The position numbers were made by a program, and so were the translations under genes. Under the pieces are notes generated by a model. That model did not search any database, was not told the DNA's origin, and saw only the letters and a list, made by a program, of their open reading frames with translations. A DNA stretch of 64,000 nt from JAVJUS01 sp040220455. Its GTDB lineage: Bacteria > Pseudomonadota > Alphaproteobacteria > DSM-16000 > Inquilinaceae. Shown here piece after piece: positions 25,775-34,702 of this stretch. Location of the stretch: contig JAVJUS010000094.1 of assembly GCA_040220455.1 (NCBI GenBank), forward strand, positions 186,001 to 250,000. Direction: 5' to 3'. Numbering within the stretch: position 1 is the first letter of the stretch; each line of letters opens with the position of its first letter.

Positions 25775-26893
25775 TTACTGCGGGATGGAGCCCTGCACGC
25801 CCTCGACGTAGTAGTCCATCGACAGGAGATCCTCGTCCGACAGGGTCTCGCCGGCCGGGATGACCTCTTCGCCGGCCTGGTTGATCACCGGACCGTCGAA
25901 GGGATGCATCTCCCCCGACTCGATCGCCTCGCGCGTCGCCTCGGCCTCGGCGACCACGTCCTCGGGGATCGCCGGATCCCATTCGGCCAGAACGACCATG
26001 CCGGAATCGAAGCCGCCCCAGGTGTCCTGGGACTCCCAGGTGCCGTCGAGCACCGCCTGGGTCCGGTCGATGTAGTAGCCGCTCCAGTCGTCGATGATCG
26101 CGGTCAGATGCGCGTCCGGGCCGAAGCGATCCATGTCTGACGCCTGGCCGATGGCGTAGACGCCGCGCTCCTGGGCGACCTGCACCGGGGCCGGGCTGTC
26201 GGTGTGCTGCAGGATGACGTCGGCGCCCTGGTCGATCAGCGCGCGGGCGGCATCAGCCTCCTTGCCGGGGTCGTACCAGGTATTCGCCCAGATCACCCGG
26301 ACCTCGGCGTCGGGATTGACGCTGCGCATGCCGCGGGTGAAGGCGTTGATACCGCGGATGACCTCCGGGATCGGATAGGCGCCGATATAGCCGATCAGGT
26401 TCGACTCGGTCATGTGGCCGACCACCTTGCCGATCACGTAGCGCCCCTCGTAGAAGCGCGCGGCGTAGGTCGCCACATTGTCGGCGCGCTTGTAGCCGGT
26501 GGCGTGCTCGAACTTCACGTCGGGGAAGTCCTCGGCCACCCGCACGGTGGGGTTCATGAAGCCGAAGGAGGTCGTGAAGATCAGGTCGTGGCCGGTCTGC
26601 GCCATCTGGCGGATGACGCGCTCGGCGTCGGCGCCCTCCGAGACGCTCTCGACATAGCTCGTCTCGACGGCGTCGCCCAGGGCTTCCTCGACATCCTGGC
26701 GGCCGACATCGTGGCGGTAGGTCCAGCCATGGTCGCCGACCGGGCCGACATAGATGAAGCCGACCTTGACCTGATCCTGCTGCGCGGCCGCGCCGCCGGC
26801 CGCCAGCGCCACCGCCGCCGCGGTGGCCAGCGCGCCCGCCAGTCGCTTGCCGTGTCGGATCGGACCGGAACGGGTCGGGGCATGTGTCGCCAT
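25775..26893 (-). CDS. BMP-family ABC transporter substrate-binding protein
   Basis: Periplasmic binding protein of the basic-membrane-protein family (Med/PnrA type), whose members bind purine nucleosides or related ligands. 372 residues. N-terminal Sec signal peptide: basic GPIRHGKR, hydrophobic core, likely cleavage AAA|QQ near residue 37; there is no lipobox Cys, so it is a soluble periplasmic protein. Family motifs: VGFIYVGPVGDHGWTYRHD, IFTTSFGFMNPTVRVAEDFP, and ATYAARFYEGRYVIGKVVGH. Last gene of a four-gene leftward operon (ATPase, two permeases, BMP), 110 bases after the second permease. Confidence 0.9.
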   Translation of the reverse strand: MATHAPTRSGPIRHGKRLAGALATAAAVALAAGGAAAQQDQVKVGFIYVGPVGDHGWTYRHDVGRQDVEEALGDAVETSYVESVSEGADAERVIRQMAQTGHDLIFTTSFGFMNPTVRVAEDFPDVKFEHATGYKRADNVATYAARFYEGRYVIGKVVGHMTESNLIGYIGAYPIPEVIRGINAFTRGMRSVNPDAEVRVIWANTWYDPGKEADAARALIDQGADVILQHTDSPAPVQVAQERGVYAIGQASDMDRFGPDAHLTAIIDDWSGYYIDRTQAVLDGTWESQDTWGGFDSGMVVLAEWDPAIPEDVVAEAEATREAIESGEMHPFDGPVINQAGEEVIPAGETLSDEDLLSMDYYVEGVQGSIPQ

Positions 26894-26965
26894 GAGTTCT
26901 CGTCTCCCTGTCGTGAAACGCGTCGGCGCGATGTCGCGCCGCCGGGTCTCGCCCGAGGCCGCGGA

Positions 26966-26985
26966 CCGGCCCGCTGCCGGGCCGG
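26966..26985 (-). other. Intra-operon hairpin before the BMP gene
   Basis: CCGGCCCG and CGGGCCGG, an 8-bp perfect stem with loop CTGC, between the second permease stop (27004) and the BMP start (26893). Such hairpins often let the binding-protein mRNA accumulate over the membrane components. Function inferred. Confidence 0.35.
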
Positions 26986-27003
26986 CCGCCGCCAGTCTAG
27001 CCC

Positions 27004-27933
27004 CTACGCGTCGGCCTGGAACACCTTGCCGAGGCACGCGGGGGCGTTGAGCCGGATGCGCGCGGCATCCCGCGAGATGATGACCAGCACGACGATCGTC
27101 GCAAGGTAGGGCAGCATGGACATGACCTGCGCCGGAACCGCGATGCCGGCGCCCTGGACATGGAGCTGGGCGATCGTCACGCCGCCGAAGAGATAGGCGC
27201 CAGCCAGCAGCCGGCCTGGCCGCCAGGTCGCGAAGACGACCAGCGCCAGCGCGATCCAGCCGCGCCCGGCGCTCATGTTCTCCGCCCACATCGGGGAATA
27301 GGCGAGCGAGAGATAGGCGCCGCCCAGCCCGCTCATCGCGCCGCCGAAGGCGACCGCCGCGTAGCGCACGGCGATCACCGGGTAGCCGATGGCGTGCGCC
27401 GCGTCGTGGTTGTCGCCGATCGCCCGGAGGACCAGGCCGGGCCGCGTCCGCGACAGGAACCAGCCGACCGCCGCCACCGTCGCCACGGACAGGTAGACCA
27501 GGGCGTCGTGGCCGAAAAGGACCGGGCCGATCAGCGGGATGTCGCTCAGCACGGGCAGGTCGAGGCGCGGCAGCCGGTCGAGCGGCGTGCCGACATAGCC
27601 CTTGCCGATCAGACTCGACAGCCCGATGCCGAAGATCGTCAGCGCCAGCCCTGTGGCCACCTGATTGGCCAACAGGGTCAGCGTCAGCACCCCGAAGACG
27701 AGCGCCATCGCGGCGCCGGCCATCATGGCGACGGGAATCGCCAGGAACGCGCTGCCCGTCGTGGCGGCGACGGCGAACCCGGCGACGGCGCCGACGAGCA
27801 TCATGCCCTCGACACCCAGGTTCAGGACGCCCGACTTCTCGACCACCAGCTCGCCGATGCCGGCATAGATCAGCGGCGTGGCGGCCACGATCATCGAGAC
27901 CAGGATCGCGGTGAGCGTGTCGACGCCGATCAT
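27004..27933 (-). CDS. ABC transporter permease (BMP-type system, second permease)
   Basis: 309-residue inner-membrane permease of the BPD_transp_2 family with about eight to nine hydrophobic segments. Conserved motif TPLIYAGIGELVVEKSGVLN and LGVEGMMLVGAVAGFAVA near the N-terminus; GEN-type motif not applicable. It pairs with the upstream permease to form the nucleoside-type transporter channel. Its ATG overlaps the preceding gene's stop (ATGA). Confidence 0.9.
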   Translation of the reverse strand: MIGVDTLTAILVSMIVAATPLIYAGIGELVVEKSGVLNLGVEGMMLVGAVAGFAVAATTGSAFLAIPVAMMAGAAMALVFGVLTLTLLANQVATGLALTIFGIGLSSLIGKGYVGTPLDRLPRLDLPVLSDIPLIGPVLFGHDALVYLSVATVAAVGWFLSRTRPGLVLRAIGDNHDAAHAIGYPVIAVRYAAVAFGGAMSGLGGAYLSLAYSPMWAENMSAGRGWIALALVVFATWRPGRLLAGAYLFGGVTIAQLHVQGAGIAVPAQVMSMLPYLATIVVLVIISRDAARIRLNAPACLGKVFQADA

Positions 27934-29042
27934 TCGCCGGCCTCCGGCGCCGCGGCGCGGGGCGCGGCCGGCGCGGCGGCGGGCCGACGGCCGAGCCGCA
28001 CGCGGTGGGTGATCAGGATGTCCGAGGCCAGCAGGAAGAACAGCAGCATGCCCTGGAACACGCCGGTCGCCGCCAGCGGCAGGCCCATGCCGATCTGCAC
28101 GGCCTCCCCGCCCAGATAGGACAGCGCCAGCAGCAGTGACGCCAGCAGGATGCCGCCCGGGTGCAGTCGGCCCAGGAAGGCGACGATGATCGCCGTGAAG
28201 CCGTAGCCGGGCGAGATCTGCGGCTGGAGCAGCCCGATCGGGCCCGACACTTCCGCCATGCCGGCGATGCCGGCGAGCGCGCCGGTGATGAGGAAGGTCA
28301 GCCAGATCATGCGGTTATGGCTGAATCCGGCATAGCGCGCGGCCTGCGGCGCGGTGCCCACGACCTTGAGCTCGAAGCCGACCAGCGTGCGCCCGATCAG
28401 CACCCAGGCGCCGGCGACGGCGGCGAGCGCGAAGAGCGCGCCGATATGCAGGCGCGAGCCCGGGACCAGGTCGGGCAGGCGGGCGGAGTCCTCGAACATC
28501 CGGGACTCGGGAAACGCGAAGCCGTCCGGGTCCTTCCAGGGCCCGTGGACCAGGTAGCTCAGGATCAGGGTCGCCACGTAAGTCAGCATGAGACTTACGA
28601 GAATCTCGTTTGCGTTGAAGCGGGTCCTGAGCAGGGCCGGGATCGCCCCCCAGACCATGCCGCCGACCGCGCCGCCGATCACCATGAGGGGCAGGAGCCA
28701 GAACCCGCCGTCGCCCCAGAAGGCGAGCGCCAGCCCGCCGGCGGCGACCGCGCCGAGGGTGAGCTGGCCCTCCGCGCCGATGTTCCAGACATTGGCCCGG
28801 AAGCCGAGCGCCAGGCCGACGGCGATCAGGCACAGCGGCGTCGCCTTCACGCCCAGCTCGGTCAGGCCGTAGACCGTGCTGACCGGCGTGATGAAGAACA
28901 ACCACAGCGCGCGCGCGGGGTCGAAGCCGAGGAGGGCGAACAGCACGGCGCCGGCGACCAGCGTCGCGGCGACGGCGATCACCGGCGACAGCCAGGTCAG
29001 CAGGCGGCTCGGCTCGCCGCGGGGCTCAAGGCGCGGGCTCAT
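27930..29042 (-). CDS. ABC transporter permease (BMP-type system, first permease)
   Basis: 370-residue inner-membrane permease, BPD_transp_2 family, about ten hydrophobic segments. NVWNIGAEGQLTLGAVAAGG and FNANEILVSLMLTYVATLIL are the typical motifs for the NupP/YufP-like partner, and PGYGFTAIIVAFLGRLHPGG lies near the C-terminus. It overlaps both neighbours by four bases, so the three membrane-complex genes are translationally coupled. The ligand is inferred from family context only (purine nucleosides most likely). Confidence 0.9.
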   Translation of the reverse strand: MSPRLEPRGEPSRLLTWLSPVIAVAATLVAGAVLFALLGFDPARALWLFFITPVSTVYGLTELGVKATPLCLIAVGLALGFRANVWNIGAEGQLTLGAVAAGGLALAFWGDGGFWLLPLMVIGGAVGGMVWGAIPALLRTRFNANEILVSLMLTYVATLILSYLVHGPWKDPDGFAFPESRMFEDSARLPDLVPGSRLHIGALFALAAVAGAWVLIGRTLVGFELKVVGTAPQAARYAGFSHNRMIWLTFLITGALAGIAGMAEVSGPIGLLQPQISPGYGFTAIIVAFLGRLHPGGILLASLLLALSYLGGEAVQIGMGLPLAATGVFQGMLLFFLLASDILITHRVRLGRRPAAAPAAPRAAAPEAGE

Positions 29043-30655
29043 GGCCGGGCTCCCGCCGGGGCCTCGCCGACGTGCAGCGCCTCGCGGGCGGCGTCGGGAT
29101 CGGCGCCGCCCATCAGAAGGCCGATGCGCTCCAGATCCGTCTCGGCGAGCGGGCAGGCCTCCGACAGCCGGCCGTCGAAGAGCACGGCGATCCGGTCGGC
29201 CAGCGCGAAGAGCTCGTCCAGATCCTGGCTGACGACCAGGATCGCCACGCCGTCATTGGCGAGCTCGATCAGCGCGCGGTGGATCGCGGCCGCGGCGCCG
29301 GCGTCGACGCCCCAGGTGGGGGCGGCGCAGAGCAGAAGGCTCGGCCGCTGGGCGACCTCCCGGCCGACGATGAAGCGCTGGAGATTGCCGCCCGACAGGC
29401 TGCGCGCCTGCGCGTCGGGGCCGCGCGCGACGACCCTGAAGCGGTCGATCACCGCGCCGGCGAAGTCCCGCGCCCGATCGAGGCGGAGGAAGCCGTGGCG
29501 CGCCAGCCCCTCGCGCCGGGCGGCGCCGAGGATCGCGTTCTCCGCCAGCGTCATGGTCGGCACGGCGCCGTGGCCCAGCCGCTCCTCCGGCACGTAGCAC
29601 AGGCCGAGCGCGCGGCGGCGTTCCGGCCCGGAACGGCCCACCGGCGTTCCGTCGATCAGGATCATGCCGGCGTCCGGCGCGCGGGCCTCGCCGGACAACG
29701 CGGCCAGAAGCTCGGCCTGCCCGTTGCCGGCGACGCCGGCGATGCCGACGATCTCCCCCGCATGGACGGCCAGCGAGGCGTCGCGGACCGGCGTGCCCAG
29801 CGCGTGATCGGGCTCGACCGACAGCCCGCGGACTTCCAGCCGGGCCGCACCCGTCTCCGGCGGCGCCTTGTGCTCCGGGATCCTCAGCTCGCGCCCGATC
29901 ATCATCTCGGCCAGCCCGTGGGCGGTCTCCCGCCGCGGGTCGCAGACCGCGACGACCCGGCCGCCGCGCATCACCGTCGCCCGGCTGCACAGGGCGCGGA
30001 TCTCCTCCAGCTTGTGGCTGATATAGAGGATCGTGCGCCCTTCCTCGGCCAGCCGGCGCAGCGTCTCGAACAGGCGTGTCGCCTCCTGCGGCGTCAGGAC
30101 CGAGGTCGGCTCGTCCATGATCAGCAGCTTGGGGTCCTGGAGCAGGCAGCGCACGATCTCCACCCGCTGGCGCTCCCCGACGGACAGGGTGTGCACCGGC
30201 CGGTCGGGATGCAGGGCGAGGCCGTAGCGCTCCGACACCTCGAGGATGCGCGGCGTGATGGCCGCGACGCTCTCCCCGCTCTCCAGGCCGAGGGCGATGT
30301 TCTCGGCCACGGTGAAGGCCTCGAACAGGGAGAAGTGCTGAAAGACCATGCCGATGCCCAATCGGCGGGCATCGGCCGGGCTCGCCACCGTCACCGGCGC
30401 GCCTTCCCAGCGGAGGCTCCCGGCATCGGCCTCCAGGATGCCGTAGACGATCTTGACCAGAGTCGACTTGCCCGCGCCGTTCTCGCCCAGCAGGGCATGA
30501 ATCTCGCCGGCCGCCAGGTCGAGGTCGACCGAGTCGTTGGCCAGCGTTCCGGGGAAGCGCTTGGTGATGCCGGCGAGCGCGAGGCGCGGCGGGCCCGCCC
30601 GCCCGGCCTGGCCGGAACGAGTCCCGGGATTGTCGGTCGAGGCGGCGTCGGTCAC
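29039..30655 (-). CDS. ABC transporter ATP-binding protein (duplicated cassette, BMP-type system)
   Basis: Cytosolic energising subunit with two ABC domains in one chain (538 residues from the chosen start). First domain: Walker A GENGAGKST, signature LSVGERQRVEIVRC, Walker B LLIMDEPTSVL. Second domain: GVAGNGQAE in place of a full Walker A, LSGGNLQRFIVGREV, and LLLCAAPTWGVD, which lacks the Asp-Glu of a normal Walker B; so the second site is degenerate, as is usual in RbsA/NupO-type proteins. Start uncertain: the GTG at 30655 gives a normal N-terminus, while the ATG at 30721 would put a strong hairpin (30687-30710) inside the gene. Confidence 0.87.
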   Translation of the reverse strand: MTDAASTDNPGTRSGQAGRAGPPRLALAGITKRFPGTLANDSVDLDLAAGEIHALLGENGAGKSTLVKIVYGILEADAGSLRWEGAPVTVASPADARRLGIGMVFQHFSLFEAFTVAENIALGLESGESVAAITPRILEVSERYGLALHPDRPVHTLSVGERQRVEIVRCLLQDPKLLIMDEPTSVLTPQEATRLFETLRRLAEEGRTILYISHKLEEIRALCSRATVMRGGRVVAVCDPRRETAHGLAEMMIGRELRIPEHKAPPETGAARLEVRGLSVEPDHALGTPVRDASLAVHAGEIVGIAGVAGNGQAELLAALSGEARAPDAGMILIDGTPVGRSGPERRRALGLCYVPEERLGHGAVPTMTLAENAILGAARREGLARHGFLRLDRARDFAGAVIDRFRVVARGPDAQARSLSGGNLQRFIVGREVAQRPSLLLCAAPTWGVDAGAAAAIHRALIELANDGVAILVVSQDLDELFALADRIAVLFDGRLSEACPLAETDLERIGLLMGGADPDAAREALHVGEAPAGARP

Positions 30656-30686
30656 GATGATCCGGTCGGTAGGAGGGGCGTGGGTC

Positions 30687-30710
30687 CCCGCCGAGGCGAC
30701 CCTCGGCGGG
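30687..30710 (-). promoter_or_regulatory. Strong hairpin in the leader of the BMP transporter operon
   Basis: CCCGCCGAGG and CCTCGGCGGG form a perfect 10-bp stem with a four-base loop, 32 bases before the chosen start of the ATP-binding gene in the 287-base divergent region shared with proS. As RNA it is a stable leader stem-loop; as DNA it is a symmetric possible operator. I cannot tell which. Confidence 0.4.
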
Positions 30711-30942
30711 TGTCTTAGCATCGGCGACAGGCCGGAGTCTCCATCCGCTGCCGCCCCGCGCGCGCTCGCCGTGCAAGAGCCGCGCCGAACGGACGCGCGG
30801 CGCGAACGCAACGGCCCTGTGCGGCCCACCGCGGCGATGGACAGGGGCGGGGCGCTTGCCTAGTCTCCCGCCGCCGCGATGCGCGCCGCTGCGCGCCCGC
30901 CCGCCCGCCCGCCCGATCGCTCGATTGCCGGATTGCCGCGCC

Positions 30943-32268
30943 ATGCGCCTGACCCGCCTGCTGCTGCCCACCCTCAAGGAGACGCCCGCCGAGGCGGAGA
31001 TCGTCTCGCACCGGCTGATGCTGCGCGCCGGCATGATCCGCCAGGCCTCCGCCGGGATCTACAGCTGGCTGCCGCTGGGCTGGCGGGTGCTGACCAAGAT
31101 CGAGCGGATCGTCCGGGAGGAGCAGGACGCCGCCGGCTGCCAGGAGGTCCTGATGCCGACCATCCAGTCGGCCGACCTGTGGCGGGAGAGCGGGCGCTAC
31201 GACGACTACGGCAAGGAGATGCTGCGCATCCGCGACCGGCACGACCGCGACCTGCTCTACGGCCCCACCAACGAGGAGCTGATCACCGACATCTTCCGGG
31301 GCTCGGTGCGCAGCTACCGCGAGCTGCCGCAGCTTCTCTACCATATCCAGTGGAAGTTCCGGGACGAGATCCGGCCCCGATTCGGCGTGATGCGCGGGCG
31401 CGAGTTCCTGATGAAGGACGCCTACAGCTTCGACGTCTCCGCCGAGGCGGCGCGCCACTCCTACAACCGCTTCTTCGTGTCGTATCTCAAGACCTTCGCC
31501 CGCATGGGCCTGAAGGCGATCCCGATGCGCGCGGAGACGGGGCCGATCGGCGGCGATCTGAGCCACGAGTTCATCATCCTGGCCGATACCGGCGAATCGG
31601 AAGTCTTCTGCCACTCTGACTTCATCGAGACCGATCCGCTGGCCGAAGCGGTCGACTACGAGGCGGACCTGCAGCCGCGCGTCGACTACTGGACGAGCCG
31701 CTACGCCCGCACCGACGAGCTGCACGAGCCCGAGGTCTTCGAGCGCGAGGTGCCGGCGGACAAGCGGGTCCAGCGCCGCGGCATCGAGGTCGGGCACATC
31801 TTCTACTTCGGCACCAAGTACTCCGAACCGATGGGCGCCTTTGTCACGCTGCCCGACGACAGCCGGGTGCCGGTGCACATGGGCTCCTACGGCATCGGCG
31901 TGTCGCGGCTGGTCGGCGCGGTGATCGAGGCGAGCCACGACGACGCCGGCATCGTTTGGCCCGAGGCCGTGGCGCCCTATACCGTCGGGCTGGTCAATCT
32001 CAAGGTCGCCGACGAGGCGTGCTCGAAGGCCTGCGACGACCTCTACGCCCGGCTCTGGCAGGCGGGGGTCGAGACGCTCTACGACGATCGCGACGAGCGC
32101 GCCGGCGCCAAGTTCGCCGACATGGACCTGATCGGCCTGCCCTGGCAGGTCGTCGTCGGGCCGCGCGGCGTGGCGGCCGGGCAGGTCGAACTGAAGAACC
32201 GGGCGACCGGAGAGCGGGTCGAGCTGTCGGTCGACGACGTGATCGCCCGGCTCGCGGGCCGTCGCTGA
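30943..32268 (+). CDS. proS: Proline-tRNA ligase, short form
   Basis: Class II aminoacyl-tRNA synthetase charging tRNA-Pro. 441 residues, the compact alphaproteobacterial form that lacks the long editing insertion (INS domain) of E. coli-type ProRS. Motifs: RQASAGIYSWLPLGWRVLTK, motif 2 in YHIQWKFRDEIRPRFGVMRG (with the Arg), FLMKDAYSF, and motif 3 HMGSYGIGVSRLVGAVIE. ATG 30943 (MRLTRLLLPTLKE) is the family start; the preceding in-frame codons are Pro/Arg-rich noise. lolE follows. Confidence 0.96.
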   Translation: MRLTRLLLPTLKETPAEAEIVSHRLMLRAGMIRQASAGIYSWLPLGWRVLTKIERIVREEQDAAGCQEVLMPTIQSADLWRESGRYDDYGKEMLRIRDRHDRDLLYGPTNEELITDIFRGSVRSYRELPQLLYHIQWKFRDEIRPRFGVMRGREFLMKDAYSFDVSAEAARHSYNRFFVSYLKTFARMGLKAIPMRAETGPIGGDLSHEFIILADTGESEVFCHSDFIETDPLAEAVDYEADLQPRVDYWTSRYARTDELHEPEVFEREVPADKRVQRRGIEVGHIFYFGTKYSEPMGAFVTLPDDSRVPVHMGSYGIGVSRLVGAVIEASHDDAGIVWPEAVAPYTVGLVNLKVADEACSKACDDLYARLWQAGVETLYDDRDERAGAKFADMDLIGLPWQVVVGPRGVAAGQVELKNRATGERVELSVDDVIARLAGRR

Positions 32269-32395
32269 GACGACCGGTCGCGTCGCGGCCGGGAGCCGGC
32301 GGGGCGCCTCGGCCGTTGTGGTGCCACAAAGGCGGCTTTCCTTGGCCGCCGCCAATCCACCCGTCCGTGCGACCCGCCAGCGGAAGAGCTCCTCG

Positions 32396-33640
32396 ATGTT
32401 CAGCCCCTTCGAACGTCTCGTCGCGTTCCGCTACCTGCGCGCCCGGCGGCGAGAGGGGTTCATCTCGATCATCGCCGGCTTCTCCTTGCTCGGCATCGCG
32501 CTGGGCGTGGCGACGCTGATCATCGTCATGTCGGTGATGAACGGCTTTCGCAGCGAGCTCGTCACCCGCGTGCTGGGCCTCAACGGCCATCTCAGCGTCT
32601 ACGGCGTCTCCGGACCGGTGGAGGACTATGCCGCGCGGGCCGACACGCTCGCCGGGCTCGACGGCGTCACGGCGGTCTATCCTTCGATCGAGGGCCAGGC
32701 GCTGGTCGATGGCGGCGGCTCGTCGCTGGGGGCGGCGGTGCGCGGGGTGCGGCCGGAGGACTGGCTGTCGCGCCCGTCAATCGCCGACGGTCTGGTGATC
32801 GACGATGCGGAGAACTTCGCCGGCCGCGAGGTGGTCGCGATCGGCTACCGCATGGCGCAGAAGCTGGGGCTGTGGCTGGGCGACAGCATTACGCTGATCT
32901 CGCCTGAAGGGAACACCACCGTCTTCGGCACGGTGCCCCGCATGCGCGACTACGAGATCGCGGCGATCTTCGATGTGGGCATGTTCGAATACGACAGCGC
33001 CTTCGTCTACATGCCGCTGGAGGCCGCCCAGGTCTTCTACCGCATGCCCGAGGCGGTGACGACGCTGGAGGTGTTCGTCGCGGATCCCGAGCGCCTGGAC
33101 CGGGCCCGCGCCGTGCTCGGCCCGGAGGTCGCGGGGTGGGGGCGGCTGTTCGACTGGCAGCAGGCCAATTCCAGCTTTTTCAACGCGCTGGAGGTCGAAC
33201 GCAACGTGATGTTCCTGATCCTGACGCTGATCATCCTGGTCGCCGCCTTCAACATCATCGCCGGGCTGGTCATGCTGGTGAAGGAGAAGGGGCGCGACAT
33301 CGCCATCCTGCGTACCATGGGCGCGACACGCGCCACGGTGATGCGCATCTTCTTCCTGACCGGCGCCTCGATCGGCGTGGTGGGCACGCTGGCCGGCCTC
33401 GCGCTCGGCGTCGCCTTCGCGGAGAACATCGAGACCCTGCGCCAGGGCCTTCAGAGCCTTACCGGAACCGAGCTGTTCTCGGCCGAGATCTATTTCCTGA
33501 GCCAGCTCCCCGCCGAGGTCGACTGGGGCGAGATCGCCACCGTCGTCGCCATGGCGCTGGGGCTCAGCTTCGCCTCGACCATCTATCCCGCCTGGCGCGC
33601 CGCGCGCCTCGATCCGGTGGAGGCGCTGCGCTATGAATGA
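32396..33640 (+). CDS. lolE: Lipoprotein-releasing ABC transporter permease (LolC/LolE)
   Basis: Inner-membrane component that extracts outer-membrane lipoproteins for the LolA chaperone. 414 residues: one transmembrane helix near the N-terminus (after FSPFERLVAFRYLRARRREG), a large periplasmic domain, then three helices from about residue 270 on (NVMFLILTLIILVAAFNIIA). Ends AARLDPVEALRYE, the typical MacB/FtsX-type tail. Only one permease gene is present, so a homodimer (LolF-like) is likely. Overlaps lolD by eight bases. Confidence 0.94.
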   Translation: MFSPFERLVAFRYLRARRREGFISIIAGFSLLGIALGVATLIIVMSVMNGFRSELVTRVLGLNGHLSVYGVSGPVEDYAARADTLAGLDGVTAVYPSIEGQALVDGGGSSLGAAVRGVRPEDWLSRPSIADGLVIDDAENFAGREVVAIGYRMAQKLGLWLGDSITLISPEGNTTVFGTVPRMRDYEIAAIFDVGMFEYDSAFVYMPLEAAQVFYRMPEAVTTLEVFVADPERLDRARAVLGPEVAGWGRLFDWQQANSSFFNALEVERNVMFLILTLIILVAAFNIIAGLVMLVKEKGRDIAILRTMGATRATVMRIFFLTGASIGVVGTLAGLALGVAFAENIETLRQGLQSLTGTELFSAEIYFLSQLPAEVDWGEIATVVAMALGLSFASTIYPAWRAARLDPVEALRYE

Positions 33641-34361
33641 CGCCCGGGCCCCCGCCGCCGGCACCGGCACCGGCGCGGCGACATCGGCGGCCGTCCTGGC
33701 GCTGGCCGCGGTCGAGCGGCACTTCGAGCAGGGCGGCCGGCGCCTGGACGTGCTGGCCGGGGCCGATCTGACCCTGCCGCGCGGCGAGATGGTGGCCCTG
33801 GTCGGCCCGTCCGGCGCGGGCAAGTCGACGCTGCTGCAGATCGCCGGCCTGCTGGAGCGGCCCGACGCCGGCCGGGTGGCGATCGACGGCACGGACTGCA
33901 CGGGGCTCGGCGACGCCGACCGCACCGCGCTGCGCCGCCGCGCGGTCGGCTTCGTCTACCAGTTCCACCACCTGTTGCCGGAATTCAGCGCAGCCGAGAA
34001 CGTCATCCTGCCGCAGATGATCGCCGGCGAGCGGCGCCGCGCGGCGCGCGAGCGGGCGGCGGACCTGCTGGGCCTGGTCGGCCTGGCCGAGCGCATGGAC
34101 CATCGCCCGGGCCAGCTCTCCGGCGGCGAGCAGCAGCGCGTGGCGATCGCCCGGGCGCTCGCCAACCGCCCCTCGCTGCTGCTGGCCGACGAACCGACCG
34201 GCAATCTCGACCAGAAGACCGCCGACACGGTCTTCGAGCTGCTCCTGGGCCTGATCCGGGAGACCGGAACCTCGGCCCTGATCGCCACCCACAACCCGGA
34301 CCTCGCCGGTCGCATGGACCGGGTGCTGGAACTGAAGGGCGGACGTTTGGTGGCGGCGTAG
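33633..34361 (+). CDS. lolD: Lipoprotein-releasing system ATP-binding protein
   Basis: ATPase partner of LolE, 242 residues. Walker A GPSGAGKST (residues about 58-66), Q-loop YQFHHLLPEFSAAENV, signature LSGGEQQRVAIARAL, Walker B LLLADEPTGNLD, H-loop ATHNPDL. It starts within the end of lolE (ATG 33633), so the pair is coupled. A variable Ala/Gly-rich stretch of about 25 residues precedes the domain. Confidence 0.96.
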   Translation: MNDARAPAAGTGTGAATSAAVLALAAVERHFEQGGRRLDVLAGADLTLPRGEMVALVGPSGAGKSTLLQIAGLLERPDAGRVAIDGTDCTGLGDADRTALRRRAVGFVYQFHHLLPEFSAAENVILPQMIAGERRRAARERAADLLGLVGLAERMDHRPGQLSGGEQQRVAIARALANRPSLLLADEPTGNLDQKTADTVFELLLGLIRETGTSALIATHNPDLAGRMDRVLELKGGRLVAA

Positions 34362-34383
34362 GCTCTCCTACGTTCATTTCGTT

Positions 34384-34411
34384 CGTCATCCCCGCGAAAG
34401 CGGGGATCCAT
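34384..34411 (+). repeat. REP-like palindromic unit, forward copy
   Basis: CGTCATCCCCGCGAAAGC begins this 28-base unit; its core CCCCGC-GAAA-GCGGGG is a 6-bp hairpin. It is the exact reverse complement of 34474-34501. This sequence type is widespread in intergenic DNA of many proteobacteria. It lies in the 341-bp gap between lolD and dnaE. Confidence 0.85.
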
Positions 34412-34473
34412 GCGGACGCGGTGCCAACGGCGTGATAGACCTGAGGAATACCCGGGTTCATAGGCTGGGGCCG

Positions 34474-34501
34474 ATGGATCCCCGCTTTCGCGGGGATGAC
34501 G
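34474..34501 (-). repeat. REP-like palindromic unit, reverse copy
   Basis: Perfect inverted copy of 34384-34411, 62 bases away, so the pair can also fold into one long cruciform. A third, partial copy (GAGCGGGGATGACGATGG) follows at about 34508-34525. The remainder of the 34362-34702 gap shows no gene. Confidence 0.85.
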
Positions 34502-34702
34502 ATGGGTGAGAGCGGGGATGACGATGGACGGGGAATTGAAAGGCCTACCGTAACCCTTGTCGGGGTCGCTTCGCCCACGCGACCCACGGCGCCGTGGCGG
34601 CATCGCGGATTCCCGATATGTTCAGGCTGTCGGCCGCCGACGGTCCTGCCAGGATTTCCCGTCCGCCGACTCGATTCCGCCGCCGCTCGCGAGGCTCCGG
34701 CC

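Noticed and set aside
30656..30829. Longer starts (for example ATG 30721) for the BMP-system ATP-binding gene
   Set aside because: They would translate through a perfect 10-bp hairpin and add residues unlike the family.
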